NCBI GenBank assembly: GCA_947449495.1
Contig: CANFSB010000002.1
Span: 62,001-126,000, forward strand
Direction: 5' to 3'
Source of the DNA: Pseudomonadota bacterium
GTDB lineage: Bacteria > Pseudomonadota > Gammaproteobacteria > Steroidobacterales > Steroidobacteraceae
Length of the DNA: 64,000 bases
Shown here: positions 30,882 through 39,273 of the stretch, piece by piece
How positions within the stretch are numbered: the stretch's first letter is position 1
Layout of the letters: each line of letters starts with the position of its first letter
Translations under genes and position numbers: made by a program
The notes under the pieces: generated by a model
Seen by the model: the letters and a program-made list of their open reading frames with translations, nothing else
The model's database searches: none
What the model was told of the DNA's origin: nothing

Positions 30882-32351
30882 ATGACCAAGCAAACACGGG
30901 TTCGCGCTGCGCTGACGGCAGCCGTTGCGATCGGAGCATTGGTTTGGGCAGTGCCGGGCAGTGCGCAGAAGGTGGCCGATCCAGGCTTTAAGAGCGTTGG
31001 TCGGGGAGCACCCCTTGTTGCTGCGCTGCCGACGGTGCGAATGCCGCCTTTCGTGCCTGGCGTCGCGCCGCCACCGGCGGCGCAGGCCCTGTTCGTTGAG
31101 GACATGAAGAACTATCCCTTCGTCGGTCCCATGGGTAGCCCGCCCGGAGCGCCGCCACCACGACTGAACTTGTTTCCGGTGACCTTGGCCGGTGCTTGGA
31201 ACGGTGCAGTGCCGCCGGGCATCACCGCGCTGCCTATTGACCTGTTCACCTCCAAAGATTTCTACAAGGACCGCGCCTTGTGGAGCGATCCGCGCTACTT
31301 CCGTTGCAACAGTCCGCAGGCGCTGGAGAACCAGCGCGGTGGCGTGGGCCCGGCCATGATCGGCCCGGATCCGCCGCGCACAGCAGCTTGGGGCCTGTGT
31401 GATAAGGGCTTGCCGCGTGCAGCGCTGGTCAGCCCCTATGGTTTTAAGACAGCGCAGGCGCATTACGACGCATTGATGGCCGAGACCAAAAAGCGCGGCG
31501 GTCCGACCAAACACACCTATGCCACGGTCCCCGGCGAGCTCAATGGCCGTTATGCACCTGGCGGGTTTCTGGATAACTGGTACGCGATGATGCTGGCTGT
31601 GCAGACGCCCACCGTGCTGTCGTTGCTCACGCCCGAGTACCAAAAGCGCATGGTGCAGGACGCCTATCATCAGGCCACCACCGACACGCCGCACTGGCCG
31701 TCGCAGTACTGCTGGCCCGAAGGCTTCATCCGTCGTTGGTATTCGGCCGCCATCCAGTTCCCCATGTCGTACATCGTCACACCCGATCTGGTGCAGCTGA
31801 TGGCCGGCGTTGCGGACAACTTCACTACCAATATCCATGTGGGTCGCAGTTTTCGCATGGATGGTGCGGTGCCGCGCTTAGGTGCCGATGTACCGCGCTG
31901 GTTTGGCGAGACCATCGGCTTTTGGGACAAGGACGCGTTGATCACCTGGACGTCCAACATTCAGGGTTGGGCCGCACATGGCGCCTTCGAGTTCTCGAGC
32001 AAAATGCAGGCGATCGAGATCTATACGCCAGTGCGCGATGCCAAGGGCAAGGTCACTGCACTCAATCACGAAGCCATCTTGTATGACCCGGAAGCGCTGG
32101 TTGATCCGATCCGTATCATTCGCAATTACACGCGACTGAGCGGCTTCGACCAGGGCGACCCGTACGTTTACATCCGCTGCAACCCAACGATTTACCCGGT
32201 CAAGGGCAAGGCTACGCCGGTGTCGCCGGGTACGGTCATCGAATACGAAGTGCCCGACATGTTCGGTCGCCCGTGGGCACAGATGTGGGAGAAGTACAGC
32301 GAGAAAGGCATGGAGCGTCCCAAGCAGGACGACATCTTCAAGATAGATTGA
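30882..32351 (+). CDS. Secreted protein of unknown function in the lig cluster
   Basis: The 489-residue product has a clear Sec signal ([21 protein letters not shown], cut after SAQ) and no further membrane segment, so it is periplasmic or exported. A Pro-rich stretch ([17 protein letters not shown]) follows. The C-terminal half has short units [19 protein letters not shown] and [13 protein letters not shown] that recall uncharacterised secreted proteins common in sphingomonads and Acidobacteria, in which a G..G.WxGDxL strand is followed by an E.Y segment. At least six Cys are spaced through the mature part and could form disulfides. It starts 60 bases after ligJ, so it is probably cotranscribed. 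No catalytic motif is recognised; a binding or conditioning role for aromatic oligomers is only a guess. Confidence 0.75.
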   Translation: MTKQTRVRAALTAAVAIGALVWAVPGSAQKVADPGFKSVGRGAPLVAALPTVRMPPFVPGVAPPPAAQALFVEDMKNYPFVGPMGSPPGAPPPRLNLFPVTLAGAWNGAVPPGITALPIDLFTSKDFYKDRALWSDPRYFRCNSPQALENQRGGVGPAMIGPDPPRTAAWGLCDKGLPRAALVSPYGFKTAQAHYDALMAETKKRGGPTKHTYATVPGELNGRYAPGGFLDNWYAMMLAVQTPTVLSLLTPEYQKRMVQDAYHQATTDTPHWPSQYCWPEGFIRRWYSAAIQFPMSYIVTPDLVQLMAGVADNFTTNIHVGRSFRMDGAVPRLGADVPRWFGETIGFWDKDALITWTSNIQGWAAHGAFEFSSKMQAIEIYTPVRDAKGKVTALNHEAILYDPEALVDPIRIIRNYTRLSGFDQGDPYVYIRCNPTIYPVKGKATPVSPGTVIEYEVPDMFGRPWAQMWEKYSEKGMERPKQDDIFKID

Positions 32352-32363
32352 AGTGTTAGTGCC

Positions 32364-33767
32364 TTAAGGCTCGTATCGCCAGCCGTGATAGCTGGCGATG
32401 GCGAGGCCTGCCGCCACGCTGGTAAAAGGGTCGTGGGCCACGACCCTTCCTTCAAACAACTCTTCCAGCAACTGCCTCACCGCCACAATCTGTGAGGTGC
32501 CGCCAGTGCGAACGACCATGTCGACATCGCGTGGTTGCAAACCGGCCTGATCCAGAACCTGATCAATCAGTTGTTGCAGCGTGGCCAACGGCTCTGCCAG
32601 TAGCGACTCAAACTGCGTGCGACTGAACGGCAATTTTAGGTTGATTTCCGGGATGTCGATGAACGTATCGGTGGTCTCTGATAGCGCTGCCTTGGCCGTA
32701 CGAATCGCCTGAAAGCAGGTGTACCCATAGTTGAAGCTGATCAGATCCAGCAGCCGTTGGAACTTTTCTGCAGCAGCGCCGCCCTTGGCTACACGGTCAA
32801 TAACCATGGTGCGCGTACGGTTCTGATTCAGCGTATGGGTGATGGGCCAATTGAGCAGGCCTGTCTCAAATTCTTCAAAGGGGAACAGCGTGTCGACGTC
32901 GTAGCCATCGACCACGCGCTGCCAGCGCTCGCCCTTGCCCAAGGCCGGAAACAGCAGCGTGCGATAGATGAGTTGGTCAATTTTGTCGCCGCCCATTGAG
33001 GCGCCGGCTGTGCCCAGTACTGTAAAGCGCATGCCGTCATGGCGCAGCAGCGCCAGATCGAGTGTGCCACCGCCAAAGTCCACAGCCAGTGCGATGCCGG
33101 GTTTGCCGGGCTGTGCGCGCCACAGCCAACTCAGCGTGGCAGCCACAGGCTCTGGATAAAAGTGATGGTCTCCCAGACCGGCATGGCCTGCTGCTTCTGA
33201 CAAGCGAGCTACCGCCAGTGTGCTGGCGCCAGCCTCCCGACCCTCAAACTGCACCGGCCGACCAAGATGCACAGTAGCCAGAGGCGCACGCAATTCACGC
33301 TGCAGTGTCTGGCGGATGCGCAGCAGTATCGGTGTGAGCAGCGCCACCAAGCGAAAGTACCGGCCAAATACCGGTAGGCGTTCGTGTTCTGTATCACCGA
33401 GTAAGCGCTTGAGGCCCAGAAACAGTCGCCCGGGTTGGCCACGATCGGTCAGCGGCCCGTACAGCGTGCGGCGCTGGGTTTCGAGCTCTCCGGTAATCTC
33501 CATATCGACGGCACCGATGCCCGAGGCGGCTTCACCGATGACCTCGGCTACCAGCTCAACACGTCTGCCGCGGTTCTCCTCGACATAGCGACTGATGGCT
33601 TCTTGACCGGTCAGTGAGGCGAACTCACGATCCAGATGGATAGCAGTGGGCAACACTGCGCTGCCGTGTTCGAGGCGCACACTGTGTAGTGTGCGACCGT
33701 CGAACCAAGCGGCGGTGGAGTTGGACGTGCCGAAGTCTATGCCGACACCAGGCCGCGGAGTATTCAT
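32364..33767 (-). CDS. Hsp70-family protein, YegD-like
   Basis: The 467-residue protein has an actin-like ATPase: phosphate-1 motif GIDFGTSNSTAAW at the N-terminus, phosphate-2 LAVDFGGGTLDLALL and the adenosine motif VVRTGGTSQIVAVRQLL near the end. DnaK has over 600 residues; here the substrate-binding and lid domains are missing, as in E. coli YegD. It is last in a minus-strand series ligW-ligK-hsp70 (23 bases after ligK) and faces the secreted protein 12 bases away. The role in an aromatic operon is unknown; it might be a chance neighbour. Confidence 0.88.
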   Translation of the reverse strand: MNTPRPGVGIDFGTSNSTAAWFDGRTLHSVRLEHGSAVLPTAIHLDREFASLTGQEAISRYVEENRGRRVELVAEVIGEAASGIGAVDMEITGELETQRRTLYGPLTDRGQPGRLFLGLKRLLGDTEHERLPVFGRYFRLVALLTPILLRIRQTLQRELRAPLATVHLGRPVQFEGREAGASTLAVARLSEAAGHAGLGDHHFYPEPVAATLSWLWRAQPGKPGIALAVDFGGGTLDLALLRHDGMRFTVLGTAGASMGGDKIDQLIYRTLLFPALGKGERWQRVVDGYDVDTLFPFEEFETGLLNWPITHTLNQNRTRTMVIDRVAKGGAAAEKFQRLLDLISFNYGYTCFQAIRTAKAALSETTDTFIDIPEINLKLPFSRTQFESLLAEPLATLQQLIDQVLDQAGLQPRDVDMVVRTGGTSQIVAVRQLLEELFEGRVVAHDPFTSVAAGLAIASYHGWRYEP

Positions 33768-33790
33768 GCTGCGGCCCGGATGCTGTGCAC

Positions 33791-34468
33791 TCAGATGTAC
33801 TTCAGGCCCAGCTCGGCGAGCTTCTCGCGGAACTTGTAGATGTCCATGCCCAGTTCACCGGAAGCCAGGCGCTTGCGCTTGTCTTCTTCCATGGCGCCAC
33901 GCTTGGCAGCTGTCTCAGCAACCAGTGCTGCATCGCTGCAACGCACCACGCACACGCCGTCATCGTCGGCGACGATGACATCACCCGGGTTGACCAGTTG
34001 CGCGGCGCAAATCACCGGCACATTGACCGAGCCGAGGCTCGCCTTGATGGTGCCCTGTGCAAACACGGCTTTGCTCCAGACCGGGAAGTCCATCTGCTTG
34101 AGCGTGGCGACATCGCGAACACCGGCATTAATGATCAAAGCCTGTACGCCATGGGCCTGCAGCGAGGTGGCCAGCAGGTCGCCGAAGTAGCCGTCTTCAC
34201 AGGGCGACGTGGGGGCAACCACCAGAATGTCGCCTGGTTTGCACACTTCAACAGCCACATGAATCATCCAGTTGTCGCCCGGCGGCGCAGACACGGTGAC
34301 TGCAGGTCCTGCGATCGACTTTCCCGAATAGATGGGACGCATGTACGAGGCCAACAGGCCGGTGCGACCCTGCGCCTCGTGCACGGTGGCCACACCATAG
34401 GTGGCAAGCGCCTGGCAGACGGCCGGGTCGGGACGGGGAATCTCGCGTACGCAGACATGCTTGCTCAT
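33791..34468 (-). CDS. ligK: 4-carboxy-4-hydroxy-2-oxoadipate aldolase LigK
   Basis: LigK splits the LigJ product into pyruvate and oxaloacetate and can decarboxylate oxaloacetate. The 225-residue protein is of the RraA-like class II aldolase fold with [39 protein letters not shown] and the active-site [18 protein letters not shown] (Arg-Asp pair). Metal-dependent hexamers are typical. It follows ligW by 48 bases on the minus strand and so lies on a different transcript from ligABC and ligJ. Confidence 0.93.
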   Translation of the reverse strand: MSKHVCVREIPRPDPAVCQALATYGVATVHEAQGRTGLLASYMRPIYSGKSIAGPAVTVSAPPGDNWMIHVAVEVCKPGDILVVAPTSPCEDGYFGDLLATSLQAHGVQALIINAGVRDVATLKQMDFPVWSKAVFAQGTIKASLGSVNVPVICAAQLVNPGDVIVADDDGVCVVRCSDAALVAETAAKRGAMEEDKRKRLASGELGMDIYKFREKLAELGLKYI

Positions 34469-34516
34469 GGTGTGTCCTGGTCTGTATCGATGAATGAATG
34501 CAGCGGTATTGGCGAC

Positions 34517-35572
34517 TTAACGGCCAAGCTTGAATACGCGCTCGGCGTTGGTCTGGAAGAACATCTTCTTGTGCTCGGCCGGAATAGTCATCTCGTCCAG
34601 AGTGCGTACTTCGTCCGCCTGGAACTGATATGGATAGTCCATTGCGTAAAGTACGCGCTCCACACCGATGACTTTCTGGCAGAACTCAATGGCGGGCTGC
34701 CAAGCCACGCCGCTGTTGGTGATGTAGACGTTGTGCGAGAGATAGTGGCTGATCGGGTGTTCGAGCAGCGGCATGTGCGGATACCGGCGTGAGCGCTGGC
34801 CGGCGCCGTACATGTAATCGAGACGGTACTGCCAAAAGGGCAGAGCTTCACCGGCATGGCCGATGATGAACTGCAGCTTAGGGAAGCGATCGAATACACC
34901 GGAGCAGATGATGCGCAGCATATGCAGGCCGGTATCAACACCAAAGCCGTACACCGCGCCGTCTAGGCCGGACTCGAGAAACGGCTGGATCATCGCCTTG
35001 GGCGGCGCGTTGGGATGCAGATACACCGGTACGTCCAGCGCTTGACACGCCTCATAGATGGGCCAGTAGCGCTGCGCGTCGTGATACTCGCCCAGCGTAT
35101 GACCGTTGAGGATCACGGCCTTGAAGCCCAGTTGTTTGACGCCGCGCTCTATCTCGCGCACGGCGCTGTCGGGATTGTGCGGCGCCATCGCCACCATGCC
35201 TGTGTAACGATCCGGATGCGCGTTGACGGCTGCAGATAACTCGTCGTTGGCATCGATGGCAATTGCAGCGGCGGTGGCCGCGTCAAACACCTGGGTGCCG
35301 GGCGAGGTGAGTGCAATGACCTGATGGTCGATGCCGGAGGCGTCCATGTCTGCAAGGCGCTCGCCGCCTAAATCCTGCAAGCGACGGATGACCGATTGAG
35401 CCCGCTCGCTGGGACTGCCGAGATAAAAGCCCCACAGACTGTTAAAGCCCGGATCGTCGAGCTTGAGCTTGCGGTAGTGCTCCAGAACGCTGGCAGGGGC
35501 AAAGGCCTCTTCGGTGGCAATGCGCAGGTAGCCCCGGGCGTTGCTGCGGTCGATCGAGTCTTTGATTAACAT
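34517..35572 (-). CDS. ligW: LigW-like 5-carboxyvanillate decarboxylase (amidohydrolase family)
   Basis: LigW removes the 5-carboxyl of 5-carboxyvanillate, a product of biphenyl-type lignin dimers, to give vanillate. The 351-residue protein shows the metal and catalytic residues of that group: Glu in ATEEAFAP, His in VYLHPNAPP, His in FIIGHAGEALPFWQYRLDYM and Asp in YAMDYPYQ, plus SLWGFYLGSPSERAQ as in the Sphingobium enzyme. Gamma-resorcylate decarboxylase is the nearest alternative. I use the ATG at 35572; the open frame runs 16 codons further. It diverges from the second aldehyde dehydrogenase. Confidence 0.85.
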   Translation of the reverse strand: MLIKDSIDRSNARGYLRIATEEAFAPASVLEHYRKLKLDDPGFNSLWGFYLGSPSERAQSVIRRLQDLGGERLADMDASGIDHQVIALTSPGTQVFDAATAAAIAIDANDELSAAVNAHPDRYTGMVAMAPHNPDSAVREIERGVKQLGFKAVILNGHTLGEYHDAQRYWPIYEACQALDVPVYLHPNAPPKAMIQPFLESGLDGAVYGFGVDTGLHMLRIICSGVFDRFPKLQFIIGHAGEALPFWQYRLDYMYGAGQRSRRYPHMPLLEHPISHYLSHNVYITNSGVAWQPAIEFCQKVIGVERVLYAMDYPYQFQADEVRTLDEMTIPAEHKKMFFQTNAERVFKLGR

Positions 35573-35644
35573 GGCGTATCCATCAATGCTGGCGGTGTAG
35601 CGCGGTATTTTCCTACGCATCGCAGTTCAAACCAAGCGAATCCC

Positions 35645-37075
35645 ATGCAATATCCCCAACTAGCCCTGCTTATCGATGGTCAATGGCTCTCTGGCGAAGG
35701 CCGCGCCACCGTTCCGGTCATCAATCCGGCTACTGAAGACGTGCTGGGGCATCTGCCGCTGGCCACCAAAGCAGATTTGGATCGTGCCCTGGCGGCCGCA
35801 GAGCGCGCCTGGCCGGTATGGCGCGCAAAGCCGCCCGGTGAGCGCGGTCGCATCCTGCACAAGGCCGCGGAGCTGCTGCGTGAGCGCGCGCCCTTGCTGG
35901 CGTGGCTTGCCACCATAGAAGAGGGCAAAACCCTACCCGAATCGCGCATCGAGGCTGGCATGGCCGCAGAGATCTTCACTTGGTACGCGGAGGAAGGTCG
36001 CAGAGCCTATGGCCGCGTATTGCCGCAGCGGCTACCGGGTGTGCGCATGACTGTGGTCAAAGAGCCCATCGGCCCAGTGGCTGGCTTTGCGCCGTGGAAC
36101 TTCCCGCTAGGCAATCCGTCTCGCAAGCTCGGGGCAGCATTGGGCGGTGGCTGTAGCTGCATCGTCAAGCCAGCCGAAGAAACCCCGGCCTGCGCCATTG
36201 TCATCGCGCAGGCCTTGATCGACGCGGGTGTGCCAGCCGGCGTCATCAATGTGGTGTTCGGTGTGCCGTCCGAGGTCTCGCAACATCTGCTTACCTCGCC
36301 GGTCATACGCGCCATGTCGTTCACCGGATCAGTACCAGTGGGCAAAGAGTTGGCGAAACTCTCTGCTGAGGGTATGAAGCGCACCACCATGGAATTGGGC
36401 GGTCATGCACCTGTGCTGGTTTTTGATGATGTGGATGTCGAAGCAGTGCTCGACTTGGCGGTGGCAGCCAAGTTTCGCAATGCCGGTCAGGTGTGCGTAT
36501 CACCTACGCGTTTCTATGTACATCAAGCGATCTACGATCGCTTTGTGGCTGGATTCACTGCGCGCGCACGCGCACTACAAGTGGGCGATGGCTTGATCGA
36601 AGGCAATCGTATGGGGCCCTTGGCCCACGAGCGCCGTGCGCCAGTGGTCCAAGCATTCATTGATGACGCTGTGCGCTGTGGCGGTACGCTGCATACCGGT
36701 GGCAGGCCTATTGCGGGCAAGGGTTATTTTTTCGAGCCGACAGTGCTCAGCGGTGTGCCAGAGACGGCGCGCATCATGAACGAAGAGCCGTTCGGCCCAA
36801 TCGCCATCATCAATCCCTTTACCGAGTTTGATGCGGTGATCCGTCAGGCAAATCGCTTGCCCTATGGGCTGGCTGCTTATGCGTTCACGCAGTCGGCCAA
36901 GCGGGTGAACTTGCTGGGTGAGCAGATTGAAGCCGGCATGATCGGTATCAATAGCTTCACCATTGCCGTGCCCGAATCACCGTTTGGTGGCGTGAAAGAA
37001 AGCGGTCACGGATCTGAAGAAGGAATCGAAGGACTCGACGCCGTGATGGTCACCAAGTTTATTACAGAGTCTTGA
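35645..37075 (+). CDS. NAD(P)-dependent aldehyde dehydrogenase, GabD-like group
   Basis: The 476-residue protein has APWNFPLGNPSRKLGAAL, SFTGSVPVGKE, TMELGGHAPVLVFDD with the general-base Glu and RNAGQVCVSPTRFYV with the nucleophilic Cys, placing it near succinate-semialdehyde dehydrogenases. It diverges from ligW over 72 bases, which suggests a shared control region and a substrate such as 5-formylvanillate, vanillin or another aldehyde from lignin dimers. It differs clearly from the aldehyde dehydrogenase at 25-26.4 kb. The end overlaps the convergent MFS gene by 14 bases. Confidence 0.88.
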   Translation: MQYPQLALLIDGQWLSGEGRATVPVINPATEDVLGHLPLATKADLDRALAAAERAWPVWRAKPPGERGRILHKAAELLRERAPLLAWLATIEEGKTLPESRIEAGMAAEIFTWYAEEGRRAYGRVLPQRLPGVRMTVVKEPIGPVAGFAPWNFPLGNPSRKLGAALGGGCSCIVKPAEETPACAIVIAQALIDAGVPAGVINVVFGVPSEVSQHLLTSPVIRAMSFTGSVPVGKELAKLSAEGMKRTTMELGGHAPVLVFDDVDVEAVLDLAVAAKFRNAGQVCVSPTRFYVHQAIYDRFVAGFTARARALQVGDGLIEGNRMGPLAHERRAPVVQAFIDDAVRCGGTLHTGGRPIAGKGYFFEPTVLSGVPETARIMNEEPFGPIAIINPFTEFDAVIRQANRLPYGLAAYAFTQSAKRVNLLGEQIEAGMIGINSFTIAVPESPFGGVKESGHGSEEGIEGLDAVMVTKFITES

Positions 37076-38474
37076 GTTGGTGGCCGCTGACACTGTTGCC
37101 TGCTGCTGGGTGTAAGCGCATGTACACCAGCAAGGGCAGCAAGCTGACGACGCCCAGCACCAGATAAGCGGCGGGAAAGTCGTCGGCTTGCAGTAGCGTG
37201 TGACCTTGCAGGTGGGCCGACCATTGCAGCACTTGTGCGGCCAACGCCACGCCGGCAGTCAAGGCTAGTTGCTGAGCTGTTCCGGCAAAGCTGGTGGCTT
37301 GGCTCATGCGCTGGTCATCCATGTCTGAATAGCCCATCGTGTTCACGCAGGTGTACATGATCGAGCGCGACAGACCCACTGCAGTAAACAGCACCATCAG
37401 CACCGTGCGCGGTGTGTCGGGCGTCAGCAAAGCCCCTGCAGCCATCAGTGCAGCGCTGATCAGCGCGTCGGTGAGCATCACTTGGCGAAAGCCATAGCGA
37501 CGTACCAGTGCTGCTGCGCGCGTGCGCATGGCCATCGCCCCAACGGCACCCATAAAAGTCATGCCGCCGGAGGCGGCGGCACTGTAGCCGAAGCCCGTCT
37601 GCAGCATCAGCGGTAGCAGGAATGTGGTGGCTCCTGCGCTAATGCGAAACAAGCTGCCACCGAGGACGGCAGCGCGGAAGGTGGCTACTTTGAGCAGTGA
37701 CAACTGCAGGATGGGATGGGGTATGCGCAGCGCATGCACTACATACAGCGACAGTGAGCCGAGACCGATAAGCGCCAGCGCTGCGTCGGCTCGCGGGTCG
37801 ATCAAACCCTTGCCCATCAGTTCTAACGCAAACAGCAGCGATGCCAGACCCGTGCCCAAGAGGCTCCACCCCTTTAGATCCAGCGGCTCAATCGTGCGCT
37901 GATCGTCGTGGGGGATGTAACGGTTGGCGATGAGCAGACCGGCGAGGCCGATGGGCACATTGATGAAAAAGATCCAACGCCAGGACGTGTAGGTGGCAAT
38001 CACACCACCTAGCAGCGGTGCAATGATCGGTGCAACCAGTGCGGGCAGTGTGATCCAGGCCATCGAAGCCACCATCTCGTGCTTGGGCAGGCGACGCAGC
38101 ACAACCAGCCGTCCTACCGGCACCATCATCGCGCCACCTACGCCTTGTAGGGCGCGTGCCGCGACCAATTGCAGGGTGTTCTGTGCAATGCCGCAGATGA
38201 TGGAACCAAACAGGAACACCAGCACTGCGGCGCCAAACACTCGCCTTGCGCCATGACGATCGGCGATCCAACCACTCAACGGTATGAACAGCGCTAATCC
38301 CAGCAGATACGCGGTAAGCGCCAGGCTCAAATGCAGCGGGTTGGCTTGCAAAGACACGGCTACTGCGGGCAAGGCAGTAGCGAGGATCGTGGAGTCGAGG
38401 TTCTCCATGAAGAACGCACCAGCTACGATCAGCAGGATGCGCCGCTGGGCGCGGCGCTCATCAGTATCAGGCAT
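37062..38474 (-). CDS. MFS transporter, DHA2 (EmrB/QacA-like) family
   Basis: The 470-residue polytopic protein starts MPDTDERRAQRRILLIVAG and shows DHA2 marks: MENLDSTILATALPAVAVSL in helix 1, GWIADRHGARRVFGAAV between helices 2 and 3, and ALQGVGGAMMVPVGR in helix 4 with 12-14 segments in all. Such proteins export drugs or aromatic acids by proton antiport. The ATG lies 8 bases inside the uppP 3' end, so it belongs to a minus-strand S8 peptidase-uppP-MFS series. The neighbouring aromatic genes make an aromatic substrate possible. Confidence 0.88.
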   Translation of the reverse strand: MPDTDERRAQRRILLIVAGAFFMENLDSTILATALPAVAVSLQANPLHLSLALTAYLLGLALFIPLSGWIADRHGARRVFGAAVLVFLFGSIICGIAQNTLQLVAARALQGVGGAMMVPVGRLVVLRRLPKHEMVASMAWITLPALVAPIIAPLLGGVIATYTSWRWIFFINVPIGLAGLLIANRYIPHDDQRTIEPLDLKGWSLLGTGLASLLFALELMGKGLIDPRADAALALIGLGSLSLYVVHALRIPHPILQLSLLKVATFRAAVLGGSLFRISAGATTFLLPLMLQTGFGYSAAASGGMTFMGAVGAMAMRTRAAALVRRYGFRQVMLTDALISAALMAAGALLTPDTPRTVLMVLFTAVGLSRSIMYTCVNTMGYSDMDDQRMSQATSFAGTAQQLALTAGVALAAQVLQWSAHLQGHTLLQADDFPAAYLVLGVVSLLPLLVYMRLHPAAGNSVSGHQLKTL

Positions 38475-39273
38475 GTAGCAATACCGCTGCAGCCACACCG
38501 GCCGCAGCAAGGCGCCACCAGGCAAACACGGTCAAACCATGGCGGTTGAGCCAGCCGACCATCCACTTGACCGAGACCGCTGCTGATACTGCTGCGGCTG
38601 CAAAGCCGACTAGCAATGCTGTCCAGCCATAGGCATCGACCATGCCGGGGCCGACCTTAAGACTTTTGTAGGCCGTAGCTGCGGTAAGTGTCAGCAGGCC
38701 CAGCAGGAATGAAAACTCTACGGCAGCAGCCATAGACAGTCCGACTGCCAGTCCGCCCAGAATAGTGACCAGACTACGGCTTGTGCCAGGCCACATAGCA
38801 ATGCACTGCACCAGACCAATGAGCACTGCCTGCTGCCACTGCAACTGCTCGAGGCTTCGACCTTGATGGCGCTTTTGTATCCAACGTGACAACGCAAGGA
38901 TCACCAGCGCGCCGAGGACCCAGGCAACGATGATCGGCTTAACACCAAACAACACCGCTTCGATGCGTTTGTCGAAGATCACGCCGATGACTGCTGCCGG
39001 CAAGAACGCCGCTATGACAGACAGCGTCAGATTAAGGCCTGTGGCATCGCGGCCCAGCACACCGGTAAGCATTTGTATGACGCGTTGTCGATATAGCCCC
39101 AGCACCGCAAGGATTGCACCTGCTTGAATGACGATGGCATAGGCGTTGGCAGTGTCGCTGGCCTCTATCCCCAACAGACGTTGTGCTATGAGCAGATGAC
39201 CTGTTGAGCTGACGGGCAGGTATTCAGTGATTCCTTCGACCAGGCCGAGGATCAACGCTTGTATCAGGTCCAT
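38467..39273 (-). CDS. uppP: Undecaprenyl-diphosphatase UppP (BacA)
   Basis: UppP recycles undecaprenyl diphosphate to the lipid carrier used for peptidoglycan and other surface polymers. The 268-residue membrane protein has both active-site motifs, EGITEYLPVSSTGHL near the N-terminus and MWPGTSRSLVTILGG in the second half. The ATG shares a base with the S8 peptidase stop (TAATG); a longer frame up to 39303 is rejected as it lies in the peptidase gene. Bacitracin tolerance is a known effect of this family. Confidence 0.95.
   Translation of the reverse strand: MDLIQALILGLVEGITEYLPVSSTGHLLIAQRLLGIEASDTANAYAIVIQAGAILAVLGLYRQRVIQMLTGVLGRDATGLNLTLSVIAAFLPAAVIGVIFDKRIEAVLFGVKPIIVAWVLGALVILALSRWIQKRHQGRSLEQLQWQQAVLIGLVQCIAMWPGTSRSLVTILGGLAVGLSMAAAVEFSFLLGLLTLTAATAYKSLKVGPGMVDAYGWTALLVGFAAAAVSAAVSVKWMVGWLNRHGLTVFAWWRLAAAGVAAAVLLHA

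Noticed and set aside
30720-31838. 372-codon minus-strand frame opposite the end of ligJ and the secreted protein
   Set aside because: It crosses two real genes and reads as low-complexity Arg/His-rich sequence.
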